Below, piece after piece: positions 1 to 6,008 of a stretch of DNA of 6,803 bases. Numbering within the stretch: the first letter of the stretch is position 1; each line of letters opens with the position of its first letter. Location: contig JASIJN010000268.1 in assembly GCA_030050125.1 (NCBI GenBank), forward strand, positions 1 through 6,803, in the 5' to 3' direction. A model generated the notes under the pieces. That model was not told the DNA's origin. It made no database searches and saw nothing but the letters and a program-made list of their open reading frames with translations. The DNA comes from Streptosporangiaceae bacterium. GTDB lineage: Bacteria; Actinomycetota; Actinomycetes; Streptosporangiales; Streptosporangiaceae. Both the position numbers and the translations under genes were made by a program.

Positions 1-9
1 GTTCGATCC

Positions 10-36
10 CGCAGCAGCCCCCCGTTGGCTGCTGCG
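10..36. terminator. GC-rich hairpin at the left edge (possible terminator)
   Basis: Positions 10-19 and 27-36 are perfect inverted repeats (10-bp stem, with GCAGCAGCC pairing with GGCTGCTGC) closed by a 7-base loop at 20-26. The stem is very stable, but no T-run follows, so it would be an actinomycete-style terminator without a U-tract. The gene it would terminate lies to the left, outside the window. The first ten bases resemble a tRNA T-loop, but no tRNA can be folded from what is present. Confidence 0.4.
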
Positions 37-60
37 CCGGGTTATGAGCGCGATTCCTGT

Positions 61-150
61 CCGGGTGGCCTGTGGCCTGCGGGCACTCCATCGTAGGCCC
101 GCCACCCGGTGGCCTTCGACCGGGTTGGCATCGCGCGCGGGGCCACCCGG
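61..150. repeat. Repeated GGCCACCC-type motif in both orientations
   Basis: CCGGGTGGCC at 61-70 is the exact reverse complement of GGCCACCCGG at 141-150. Between them, 101-113 is a 13-bp palindrome (GCCACC, one central base, GGTGGC) built on the same core. One more GGCCACCC lies at 242-249, just before the ribosome binding site of the membrane protein gene. The block lies in the 263-base non-coding leader and could bind a regulator or fold into alternative hairpins. In DNA this GC-rich some of the similarity may be chance. No gene is apparent in 37-263 on either strand. Confidence 0.4.
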
Positions 151-181
151 CCGTGTACTTCCGGTAGCGGAGAGCTAGCGG

Positions 182-191
182 GCAATATTGC
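182..191. promoter_or_regulatory. AT-centred palindrome upstream of the membrane protein gene
   Basis: GCAATATTGC is a perfect 10-bp palindrome about 75 bases before the ATG at 264. Its AT-rich core stands out in a GC-rich leader and could be part of a -10 region or an operator. Just upstream, TAGCGG occurs twice (165-170 and 176-181). No well-spaced -35/-10 pair could be assigned, so the promoter itself is not placed. Confidence 0.3.
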
Positions 192-263
192 GGGTAGGCA
201 AGACTTGGTGGTGCCGTATACCCAGGCCCGGTCTCAGGGGCGGCCACCCAGGTAGGGGTAGTC

Positions 264-1127
264 ATGTCGGGTTGGTTCGAGCAGCAAATCATGCATACCG
301 GCCGACTGCCGCTGTTCTGCTTCTTTGTGGCCTTCGTCCTCGGCTTCGGTTTCATCCGGCTTTCGGTCCGGCTCATCCGGGCCCGGGTCCGGTGGTGGCC
401 GGGCAACGTCGTGGTCGGCCCGGTGCACGTTCACCACATGGTCTTCGGGGTGGTGTTCACGGGCATCGGCGGGGTCGCCGAACTCGCGGCGCCGCAGTAC
501 CCGCCGGGCTGGCGGTCCGGCGCCGCGGCCCTGTTCGGGCTCGGCATGGCGCTGGTGCTCGACGAGTTCGCGCTCATCTTGCACCTGCGCGACGTCTACT
601 GGAGCAACGAGGGCCGGGTGTCGGTCGACGCGGTGTTCATCGCGGCAGGCGTGACCGCGCTGCTGCTGCTGGGCATCACCCCGGTCGGAGTCAAGAGCGT
701 GCCCGATTACCAGCGGCTGCTGCCAGGGACTGCGGGCGCGGTGGCCACGCTGCACCTGGCCGCGGCGGCGGTGTTCGCGCTCGCGTCGATCACGCTGTTC
801 AAGGGCAAGATCTGGACCGCGCTTCTCGGCCTGTTCGTGCCGCTGGCGTTCATCGTCGGCGCGGTCAGGCTGGCCCGGCCCGGCTCGCCCTGGGCTCGCT
901 GGCGCTATGCCGGCCGGCCGGGGAAGATGGCCCGGGCCGAGAGCAGGGAGCGGCGCCTGCGGGAGCCGGTCATCCGGGCCAAGGGCCGGATTCAGGACGT
1001 GCTCACCGGGCGGTACGACCAGCCGGCGATGGCCGCGGTGGAACATGGCCAGACGCCCGCGGCGGGGGTTCGTGGCCTGACCGGGCCGGGCGAGCAGGCG
1101 GGGGAGGCGTTAGACGATGTCGTCTGA
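264..1127 (+). CDS. Six-helix integral membrane protein of unknown function
   Basis: A 287-residue protein with about six hydrophobic helices, at roughly residues 16-37, 57-75, 86-107, 121-140, 157-178 and 183-203. They are followed by a basic, probably cytoplasmic tail of about 80 residues. Polar residues lie in or beside the membrane: a HVHH cluster (His55, His57, His58) entering helix 2, and Asp100-Glu101 in helix 3 followed by a HLRDVYWSNEGR loop (107-118). This pattern resembles a conserved actinobacterial membrane family with no assigned role that I know of; that is recollection, not a search result. The ATG at 264 is supported by AGGGG at 254-258, five bases upstream. The 3' end overlaps the next gene by 11 bases, suggesting joint translation. 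The buried histidines and acidic pair could bind a metal or heme, but this is inference. Confidence 0.85.
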   Translation: MSGWFEQQIMHTGRLPLFCFFVAFVLGFGFIRLSVRLIRARVRWWPGNVVVGPVHVHHMVFGVVFTGIGGVAELAAPQYPPGWRSGAAALFGLGMALVLDEFALILHLRDVYWSNEGRVSVDAVFIAAGVTALLLLGITPVGVKSVPDYQRLLPGTAGAVATLHLAAAAVFALASITLFKGKIWTALLGLFVPLAFIVGAVRLARPGSPWARWRYAGRPGKMARAESRERRLREPVIRAKGRIQDVLTGRYDQPAMAAVEHGQTPAAGVRGLTGPGEQAGEALDDVV

Positions 1128-1884
1128 GGCCAGGGGCCGTAACACTATTTGTCGGATATCGTCAGGTATGGGCGTTAATCCGTCGGAACGGCTGGTGACC
1201 AGCCGCGCCGAGCTGCAGCGCGAGTTCAGGCGGCACGAGGCCGCGGTGGGCGAGCCGATCGGCTACGGATCCGGGATCGCGCGGTGGCTGTCCGGGCAGC
1301 TTCCAGGCACCGACCCGAGGCAGCTGGGCTGGGGCATTCTCGCGGTGACGGCCATGCTGTTCCCGCTCCCCGACGACGGCGACCAGCGCTCCGGCCCTGA
1401 CGAGCGAATCGGTGAGCGAACCTCGATGATCCTGGCCAGCCGGGTAGGTGAGGCACTGGTGGAGTCCGCGGCGCCCGCGGAGCCGCGGGCCGACGTTGCC
1501 GAGGTCGAGGTCGGGTCCGAACTGGCGGCGTGCGAGATGACGGGGGTGTATGGCGAGCTCATCGGGATCCGGCCGGGCTCGCCGGCCGCGGCCGCGGATT
1601 CGGCCGAGCTGCGTCACCAGTTCCAAGAGTCCATGGCCGTCGGGCTGGCCGAGATCCGGCAGCGGCTGCAGGATGAGCTGCCGGGGGCGGACGTTTCGGC
1701 GATCGGCTGGGCGCTGATCGGGACCGGAATGTCCCTGCTGGTGCAGACCAGCAGGATGCGGCGGTCGCCGCGACGGCGGCTGCTGTGGCGCCCGCGGCGC
1801 GGCGCCAGCGTGCGGACGAACGCGATGCGCAGCTCGCTGCTGCTGGCCGCGGTGGGCGATTACCTCGTCGAACCGGCCGCGTGA
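1117..1884 (+). CDS. Unknown protein with an apparent tandem internal duplication
   Basis: A 255-residue protein I do not recognise. The two halves look alike: residues about 29-119 and 161-253 each start with an (R/S)AELxxxF helix, continue with LPG(T/A)D(P/V) and an I/LGWxLI/AxxxMxLL hydrophobic stretch (68-82 and 194-208), and end in a helix with an Ala/Val/Gly-rich part and LVE.A. A charged, low-complexity linker separates them, and a very basic patch (214-228) interrupts the second copy. There is no signal peptide or clear long membrane segment. The ATG at 1117 has GGGAGG at 1102-1107, nine bases upstream, inside the preceding gene. An in-frame ATG at 1168 would give a 17-residue shorter protein but lacks a clear Shine-Dalgarno. 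The overlap suggests a role linked to the upstream membrane protein. Coding is supported by strong third-position GC. Confidence 0.75.
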   Translation: MSSEARGRNTICRISSGMGVNPSERLVTSRAELQREFRRHEAAVGEPIGYGSGIARWLSGQLPGTDPRQLGWGILAVTAMLFPLPDDGDQRSGPDERIGERTSMILASRVGEALVESAAPAEPRADVAEVEVGSELAACEMTGVYGELIGIRPGSPAAAADSAELRHQFQESMAVGLAEIRQRLQDELPGADVSAIGWALIGTGMSLLVQTSRMRRSPRRRLLWRPRRGASVRTNAMRSSLLLAAVGDYLVEPAA

Positions 1885-1907
1885 CCGGGCCGGGCGCCCG
1901 CCGGTCA
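1882..1907. terminator. Shared hairpin between convergent genes
   Basis: TGACCGG at 1882-1888 pairs with CCGGTCA at 1901-1907. Inside, CGGGC pairs with GCCCG (1891-1900), leaving a two-base bulge (1889-1890), so a nested stem of 12 pairs forms. The outer ends of the stem are the stop codons of the + strand unknown gene (1882-1884) and of the minus-strand M19 gene (1905-1907). It is the only structure in the 20-base gap between the convergent genes. Being symmetric, it could end transcription from both sides, although there is no T-tract on either side. Confidence 0.55.
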
Positions 1908-3092
1908 GCCGACCCAGATCGACCGCAGGACACGGTGGACGTTGCCGCCGATGACGGCGCGTATGGCGTCGTCGTCGAAGCCGTGCCGCACCAGCCAGCC
2001 GCAGATGTTGCCGAAGTTCTCGGTGGGGTTTTCCAGGCCGTCGACATACGGGACCGGCTCGAACGCGGGCCCGCGGGTGACCTGGGCGATGCCGAGCAGG
2101 TGGGCGAAGATCCGGTGCAGCTGGACGTGGTCGCCGTAGAGCGTGTCCGGCCCGAACGCGACGTGCTCGATGCCGACCAGGTCCACGCAGTAACGGAAGT
2201 GGTCCATGACCGACTCGATCGAGTGCCGGGGATGCGCGGCCGACAGCGTGGTGTGCGGGGCGGCGGACATTCCGATCACGCCCCCGGTCGCCGCGATGGC
2301 CCGCAGCACGTCGTCGGGCTTCATCCGGGCGGTGTCCCACACGGCCCGGGCCCCGGCGTGGGTCATCAGCACCGGCCGGTCGCTCACCTCGCACACGTCG
2401 AGGGCCGTGCGATCCGACGAGTGGGACACGTCGATGGCGAGACCCAGCTTGTTCATGCGGGTGACCGCACGCCGGCCGAACGCGGTGAGGCCGCCGTCGC
2501 GCGCCTCGGCCAGCCCGCTGCCGAGCGCGTTGGCATCGGAGTAGGCGATCCCGATCTGCCGCAGGCCCAGGCCGTACAGCACGTCGAGGCGGTCGATCTC
2601 GTTCTCGATCGGCGTGGCCGCCTCGAGACCGAAGACCAGGCCCACCCGGCCGGAGCGGTGCGCCTGGTCGATGTCCGCCACCGTGCGCACCGCCATGGCG
2701 CCGTCCTGGTGGGCCAGGTCGGCCTGGCGCATGCCCAGGTCGGTGATGATGTCGTCCCAGCGCCACGGCGCATGACCGGTCACGCAGGCCGTGCCGTCCA
2801 TCATGTTGTCAAAGACCACGGTCAGCCCCGAGGCAGCCAGGCCCGCGTAGGCGGCGTGCTGGCGCCCGGTGCGGTACAGCTCCGGGGTCTGCTCCATCCG
2901 CAGCGGGAAGCGCACCGGGTGGTCGTGCAGGCTGATCACGATGCTGTCGCGCAGCAGCCGCCGCGCCCGCTGCTCCTGCTCCGGGGTCAGCCCGCCGGCG
3001 TAGGCCGGCACCCGGCCGAACTCGGGGGCCAGCTCGAAGGCCGGGTAGTCGCTGCCCGCGGTGAGGTAGGGATAGGCGCCCTCGTCAGCCAC
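1905..3092 (-). CDS. Peptidase M19 family (renal dipeptidase-like) metallohydrolase
   Basis: A 395-residue cytoplasmic protein (no signal peptide) matching the M19 membrane dipeptidase family: binuclear zinc (beta/alpha)8-barrel enzymes that hydrolyse dipeptides, some lactams and related amides. In order: SLHDHPV with His56 and His58; GLEAAT with the bridging Glu157; GIAYSDANALG (181-191); GLTAFG then IDVSHSS with His224; VLMTHAGARAV with His245; and the GIEHVAFGPD segment with the probable catalytic Asp316. The C-terminal ENFGNICGWLVRHGF...GGNVHRVLR is typical. Known members have HxD at the first metal site; here it reads HxH. It is the last gene of the operon. The start is GTG at 3092, with GGAG at 3099-3102 six bases upstream, overlapping the end of the M20 gene by 8 bases. 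The family is clear; the substrate is not. Confidence 0.93.
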   Translation of the reverse strand: MADEGAYPYLTAGSDYPAFELAPEFGRVPAYAGGLTPEQEQRARRLLRDSIVISLHDHPVRFPLRMEQTPELYRTGRQHAAYAGLAASGLTVVFDNMMDGTACVTGHAPWRWDDIITDLGMRQADLAHQDGAMAVRTVADIDQAHRSGRVGLVFGLEAATPIENEIDRLDVLYGLGLRQIGIAYSDANALGSGLAEARDGGLTAFGRRAVTRMNKLGLAIDVSHSSDRTALDVCEVSDRPVLMTHAGARAVWDTARMKPDDVLRAIAATGGVIGMSAAPHTTLSAAHPRHSIESVMDHFRYCVDLVGIEHVAFGPDTLYGDHVQLHRIFAHLLGIAQVTRGPAFEPVPYVDGLENPTENFGNICGWLVRHGFDDDAIRAVIGGNVHRVLRSIWVG

Positions 3093-4458
3093 GGGAAACT
3101 CCGGCCGGGGCGAGGCGGTGCGGTCCGTCGGCGAGCAGCCGCCACAGCTGCTCCCAGGCCCGCATACCCTCGCGCAGCCTGCGGATGCGCAGGAACTCGT
3201 TGGGTGCGTGCAGCTTTTCGTCGGCGGTCGAGAACGAGAAGAACAGCGTCTTCACCCCCAGCACCTCCTCGAACAGCGCGGTAGCCGGAAGCGTGCCCGG
3301 GATGCACGCCTCGAGCACCCGCTGGCCGGGGTACACCTCCTCGAGCGCGGCCGCGGCGGCGCGGATGGCGGGATGGCCCGAGGGGATCGTGTAGGCGGGC
3401 ACCCGCGCCTCATCGACGCGAACCGCGACGCGGACGCCCGGCGCCGGCTGCGCGCGGACATGGGTGACGATGGCCTCGATCACCCGGTCCGGATCCTGGC
3501 CGGGTACCAGGCGGCAGGACACGTGCGCCACCGCGGTGTGCGGGATCACCGTGTACCTCCCCCCGCCCTGCATGCCGTTGACCTCGAGCGTCGGCCGCTC
3601 CCAGAGGCGCTCCAGGGTGGTGTAGCCCGCCTCCCCCCGGCCCTGGGACAGGCCGAGACGGCCGAGGAACTCGGCCTCGTCGAAACCGATGGCGGCGATC
3701 TCGCGCCGCCGCTCGGCGGTGAGCGGGGGAATGCCGTCGTAGAAGCCGTCCACCGCGACCGTCCCGTCCGGGCGGTGCAGGCTGGCCACGATCCGGCTGA
3801 GCTCGTGCAGCGGGTTGCCGACGGTCCCGCCGTACCGCCCTGAGTGCAGGTCGGTGTCGGCGCCCTCGACGACGATGTCCATCGAGACCAGGCCCTTGGA
3901 CGCGACCGACACCGAAGGCTCGGTCGGCCGCCACATCGCCCCGTCGGCCGAGATGACCAGGTCGGCGGCCAGGTCCGCGGCGTGCTCGCGGACGAAGGCC
4001 GGCAGGTGCGGGCTGCCGATCTCCTCCTCGCCCTCGAACAGGAACCTCACGTTGAGCGGGAGGCCGCCCTCCTGGGCCAGGAAGGCCTGGGCCACCTTGA
4101 GGACGATGAAGACCGGGCCCTTGTCGTCGGTCGCGCCGCGGCCCCGGACGACGTCGCCGTCCACGGTCAGCTCGAACGGGGGCGAGTCCCACTCCTGCGG
4201 CGAGCCCGTCGGCTGCACGTCGTAATGCCCGTAGACCAGGATCGTCGGTGCGTCGCCGGCGCCCAGCCAGTCGCCGCGCACCACGGGATGGCCGTCGGTC
4301 TCGACGAGGCGGCCGTCGGCGAACGCCAGCTGACCGGCCAGCCAGTTCGCGGCGGCGCGCATCGTCTCGGCGCTGGCGTCCCGGCTGACGCTCGGCACCG
4401 CGACGTACTCGCTGAGTTCGCGCAGGTAGCCGGCGTCGCCGGGGTCAAAGGAGAGCAC
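3085..4458 (-). CDS. M20 family metallo-dipeptidase / amidohydrolase
   Basis: A 457-residue protein, the usual length for the dipeptidase (carnosinase/PepV-like) branch of M20, di-zinc enzymes that cleave dipeptides or N-acyl/carbamoyl amino acids. The metal and catalytic set is complete: YGHYDVQP (His78, catalytic-loop Asp80), GRGATDDKG (bridging Asp111), EGEEEIGS (general base Glu145, metal ligand Glu146), ISADG (Asp172) and EKLHAPNE (His417). DLHSGRYGG with His205 marks the lid/dimerisation domain insertion, and RYTVIPHTAVAHVSCRLVPGQ (301-321) is typical of this branch. There is no signal peptide, so it acts in the cytoplasm. The start is GTG at 4458, overlapping the SDR gene by 14 bases; the preceding sequence has no good Shine-Dalgarno, so coupling to upstream translation is likely. 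Substrate specificity is not visible; a catabolic dipeptidase or amidohydrolase is the safe call. Confidence 0.93.
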   Translation of the reverse strand: MLSFDPGDAGYLRELSEYVAVPSVSRDASAETMRAAANWLAGQLAFADGRLVETDGHPVVRGDWLGAGDAPTILVYGHYDVQPTGSPQEWDSPPFELTVDGDVVRGRGATDDKGPVFIVLKVAQAFLAQEGGLPLNVRFLFEGEEEIGSPHLPAFVREHAADLAADLVISADGAMWRPTEPSVSVASKGLVSMDIVVEGADTDLHSGRYGGTVGNPLHELSRIVASLHRPDGTVAVDGFYDGIPPLTAERRREIAAIGFDEAEFLGRLGLSQGRGEAGYTTLERLWERPTLEVNGMQGGGRYTVIPHTAVAHVSCRLVPGQDPDRVIEAIVTHVRAQPAPGVRVAVRVDEARVPAYTIPSGHPAIRAAAAALEEVYPGQRVLEACIPGTLPATALFEEVLGVKTLFFSFSTADEKLHAPNEFLRIRRLREGMRAWEQLWRLLADGPHRLAPAGVSRG

Positions 4459-5146
4459 TGCCGCCGTCGATCGCGATGGTCTGCCCGGTGACCCAGCCGG
4501 ACCGCTCCGACACGAAGAACCGCACCCCGTTGGCGATGTCCGCCGGGTCGCCGAGCCGCCGGGTCGCGATGCCCTCGATCAGGTGCCGCTGGCCCTCCTC
4601 GCCGTAGCTCTCCCACTGCCGCTCGGTGGTCGGGTTGGACCGGATGAACCCGGGCGCGATGCAGTTGACCGTGATGCCGAACGGCCCCAGTTCCTTGGCC
4701 ATCTGGCGGGTGAACCCGATCTGGCCCGCCTTGGCGCTGGTGTAGGCCTGGATCCCGGTCTTGCTGACGGTCAGGCCCGCCGCCGACGAGATGTTGACGA
4801 TGCGGCCCCAGCGGCGCTCCTTCATCCCGGGGACGACCGCCCGGGTGCACAGGAACGCGCTGGTCAGGTTGGCGTTGACGACGGCGAACCAGTCAGCGGG
4901 CGAGACCCGCTCCACCGGATGGCCGACCTGCCCGCAGACGCCCCCGGCGCAGTTGACCAGGATGTCGACGTAGCCCTTCTCGGCGAAGAAGACCTCGACC
5001 GCCGCCGGGTCGGTGACGTCCACGTCCTGTTTGTCGATGCCGTGCACCGACGCCCCGTCGCCCCGGAGCGCCTCGGCGATGGCGGCGCCGATGCCGTGCG
5101 CGGTGCCGGTCACGACCGCGGTCTTGCCGGCCAGGCTCCCCGTCAT
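4445..5146 (-). CDS. Short-chain dehydrogenase/reductase (classical SDR)
   Basis: A 233-residue Rossmann-fold oxidoreductase. It shows TGTAHGIG (13-20) for the cofactor, Asp38 at the end of strand 2 (GID), which favours NAD(H) over NADP(H), DVT (43-45), NCAGG (65-69), the NxN pair with catalytic Asn93, NISSAAG with catalytic Ser121, YTSAK with Tyr135 and Lys139, and the late GWVTGQTIAIDGG. The tetrad is intact, so it should be active on an alcohol or carbonyl group. I chose the ATG at 5146 because it overlaps the creatininase-like stop codon as ATGA, a classic coupling arrangement, and places the glycine motif at its usual distance from the N-terminus; an in-frame upstream start at 5200 would add 18 basic residues unlike the family. 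Its place among three hydrolases suggests it oxidises or reduces a product of the same pathway. The substrate is unknown. Confidence 0.92.
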   Translation of the reverse strand: MTGSLAGKTAVVTGTAHGIGAAIAEALRGDGASVHGIDKQDVDVTDPAAVEVFFAEKGYVDILVNCAGGVCGQVGHPVERVSPADWFAVVNANLTSAFLCTRAVVPGMKERRWGRIVNISSAAGLTVSKTGIQAYTSAKAGQIGFTRQMAKELGPFGITVNCIAPGFIRSNPTTERQWESYGEEGQRHLIEGIATRRLGDPADIANGVRFFVSERSGWVTGQTIAIDGGSALL

Positions 5147-5853
5147 CGGGCCCAGCCGTTTTCGAGCAGCGCCCTGACCTCGGCCACGCCGGCGTCCCAC
5201 ACGACCCGCATGTCGGCGTCCGGCCGGGCGTAGGCGCCGCCGAGCATGCCGTCAGGCGCGGCGGCGCGCACCTGCCCCGGGTCGAACTGCCCGACGAGCT
5301 CCCGGGGTATGACCGGCTTCTGGCCGGACGGCAGGTCGACCCCTGCCACCCGGGTCCACGCGAAGTTCTCCACCCAGCCTCCGTGCATCTGATCGCTGTC
5401 GAACTTGTCGGCGGCGGCCGCCGTCTGCGGCGCGTTGTACCAGCTGTGGAACAGCACCTGCACCCGCTCCGGCCGCGGCTGGCAGATCCACTCCCGGATG
5501 AACCCGGTCACCGGGGCGTTGCCGCCGTGCCCGTTCACGATCGCGATGCGGCGGAAGCCCTGGGCGGCCAGGCCGTCGAGAAGGTCCCGCATCACCTCGA
5601 TGTAGGTGGTGATCCGCAAGCTCATGCTGCCGGGGAACGCGGCGAAGTAGGGAGCCATCCCGAACGGGAGCGCCGGCAGCACCGGAATGCCGAGCGGCTC
5701 CGCGGCCTCCACCGCGACCCGCTCGGCCAGGATCGCGTCGGTCCCCAGCGAGAGGTAGCCGTGCTGCTCAGTCGAACCGGTCGGCAGCACGATCCGGTCG
5801 TCCCGCCGCAGGTAGTCCTCGATCTGCATCCAGTTGCTCTCGAACACTCGCAC
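5143..5853 (-). CDS. Creatininase-family amidohydrolase
   Basis: A 236-residue member of the creatininase/MftE-type family, metal-dependent enzymes that hydrolyse cyclic amides, formamides or peptide bonds. It shows PTGSTEQHG with Glu29 and His31, LGTD with Asp39, VNGHGGN with His109, and HGGWVEN with Glu162 where many members have HAGExE. Creatinine itself is not implied: HGGN here replaces the HYEN reported for true creatininase. I chose GTG at 5853 because it gives MRVFESNWMQ, matching the usual short N-terminus with a conserved Trp. The open frame reaches an ATG at 5976, but that 41-residue extension is AT-rich, has no ribosome binding site and overlaps the divergent promoter. ATG at 5829 (GAGAG upstream) is another option but loses the Trp. 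This is the first gene of the operon; its TGA overlaps the SDR start. Confidence 0.88.
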   Translation of the reverse strand: MRVFESNWMQIEDYLRRDDRIVLPTGSTEQHGYLSLGTDAILAERVAVEAAEPLGIPVLPALPFGMAPYFAAFPGSMSLRITTYIEVMRDLLDGLAAQGFRRIAIVNGHGGNAPVTGFIREWICQPRPERVQVLFHSWYNAPQTAAAADKFDSDQMHGGWVENFAWTRVAGVDLPSGQKPVIPRELVGQFDPGQVRAAAPDGMLGGAYARPDADMRVVWDAGVAEVRALLENGWAR

Positions 5854-5899
5854 ACGCGGCCCCGGGGAGTTCTCGCAGGTCAGGGAATAAAACCCCTGG

Positions 5900-5932
5900 A
5901 TGATAACGCAACGCACGGTACCGCCACGCAAC
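5900..5932 (-). promoter_or_regulatory. Putative operon control region with direct repeats
   Basis: On the minus strand GTTGCGT occurs twice, covering 5926-5932 and 5906-5912, with start-to-start spacing of 20 bp (about two helical turns), on either side of the palindrome CGGTACCG (5916-5923). Immediately downstream lies TATCAT (5900-5905), a good TAnnnT -10 candidate that would give a leader of roughly 40 bases before GTG 5853. The upstream TTGCGT is 20 bp away, too far for a standard -35, so the promoter may depend on an activator bound to the repeats, or the true -10 may be elsewhere. Confidence 0.35.
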
Positions 5933-5942
5933 CGGCCATAGC

Positions 5943-5972
5943 TTGACATCGAAAACTCAACGATCGTAGACT
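5943..5972 (+). promoter_or_regulatory. Promoter of the ABC permease gene
   Basis: TTGACA at 5943-5948 is an exact -35 consensus. After an 18-base spacer comes TAGACT at 5967-5972, fitting the actinobacterial TAnnnT -10. Transcription would begin near 5979, giving a leader of about 30 bases that contains the perfect palindrome GAATTAATTC (5985-5994) and the GGGAGG ribosome binding site (5999-6004). The surrounding 5941-6000 has 27 G/C of 60 bases, far below the rest of the window. Confidence 0.65.
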
Positions 5973-5973
5973 T
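5954..5973. promoter_or_regulatory. Putative operator palindrome overlapping the promoter
   Basis: A 20-bp imperfect palindrome centred on the perfect 8-bp core ACGATCGT (5960-5967); eight of ten half-site positions are complementary. It covers most of the spacer and the whole -10 of the permease promoter, the usual place for a repressor site. Size and symmetry fit a dimeric winged-helix repressor such as the GntR class, but no regulator gene lies in the window and the class is a guess. Confidence 0.5.
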
Positions 5974-6008
5974 CATCAGACGTTGAATTAATTCCGCCGG
6001 GAGGCCGC

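Noticed and set aside
1..24. The first bases (GTTCGATCC) look like a tRNA T-loop, suggesting the 3' end of a tRNA gene at the left edge.
   Set aside because: Only the T-loop similarity is visible. The following bases form a self-contained 10-bp hairpin that conflicts with a tRNA acceptor end, and the rest of the gene would lie outside the window.
188..1198. Plus-strand 336-codon frame overlapping the membrane protein gene.
   Set aside because: It encodes Arg/Gly-rich low-complexity sequence, while the other frame gives clean transmembrane helices and a good ribosome binding site.
1162..2766. Long minus-strand open frame of 534 codons across the unknown gene and part of the M19 gene.
   Set aside because: It is a high-GC shadow: the product is Arg/Gly/Pro/His-rich low complexity, and it overlaps a clear M19 gene in another frame on the same strand.
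1785..3284. Plus-strand open frame of 499 codons antisense to the M19 gene.
   Set aside because: Its composition is Arg/Val/Gly/Asp-rich with no recognisable motif; it mirrors the codon pattern of the real minus-strand genes.
5143..5853. Naming the first operon gene as mycofactocin MftE or true creatininase.
   Set aside because: There is no mycofactocin gene (precursor peptide, radical SAM) and no creatinase or sarcosine oxidase nearby, and the second metal motif differs from true creatininase.
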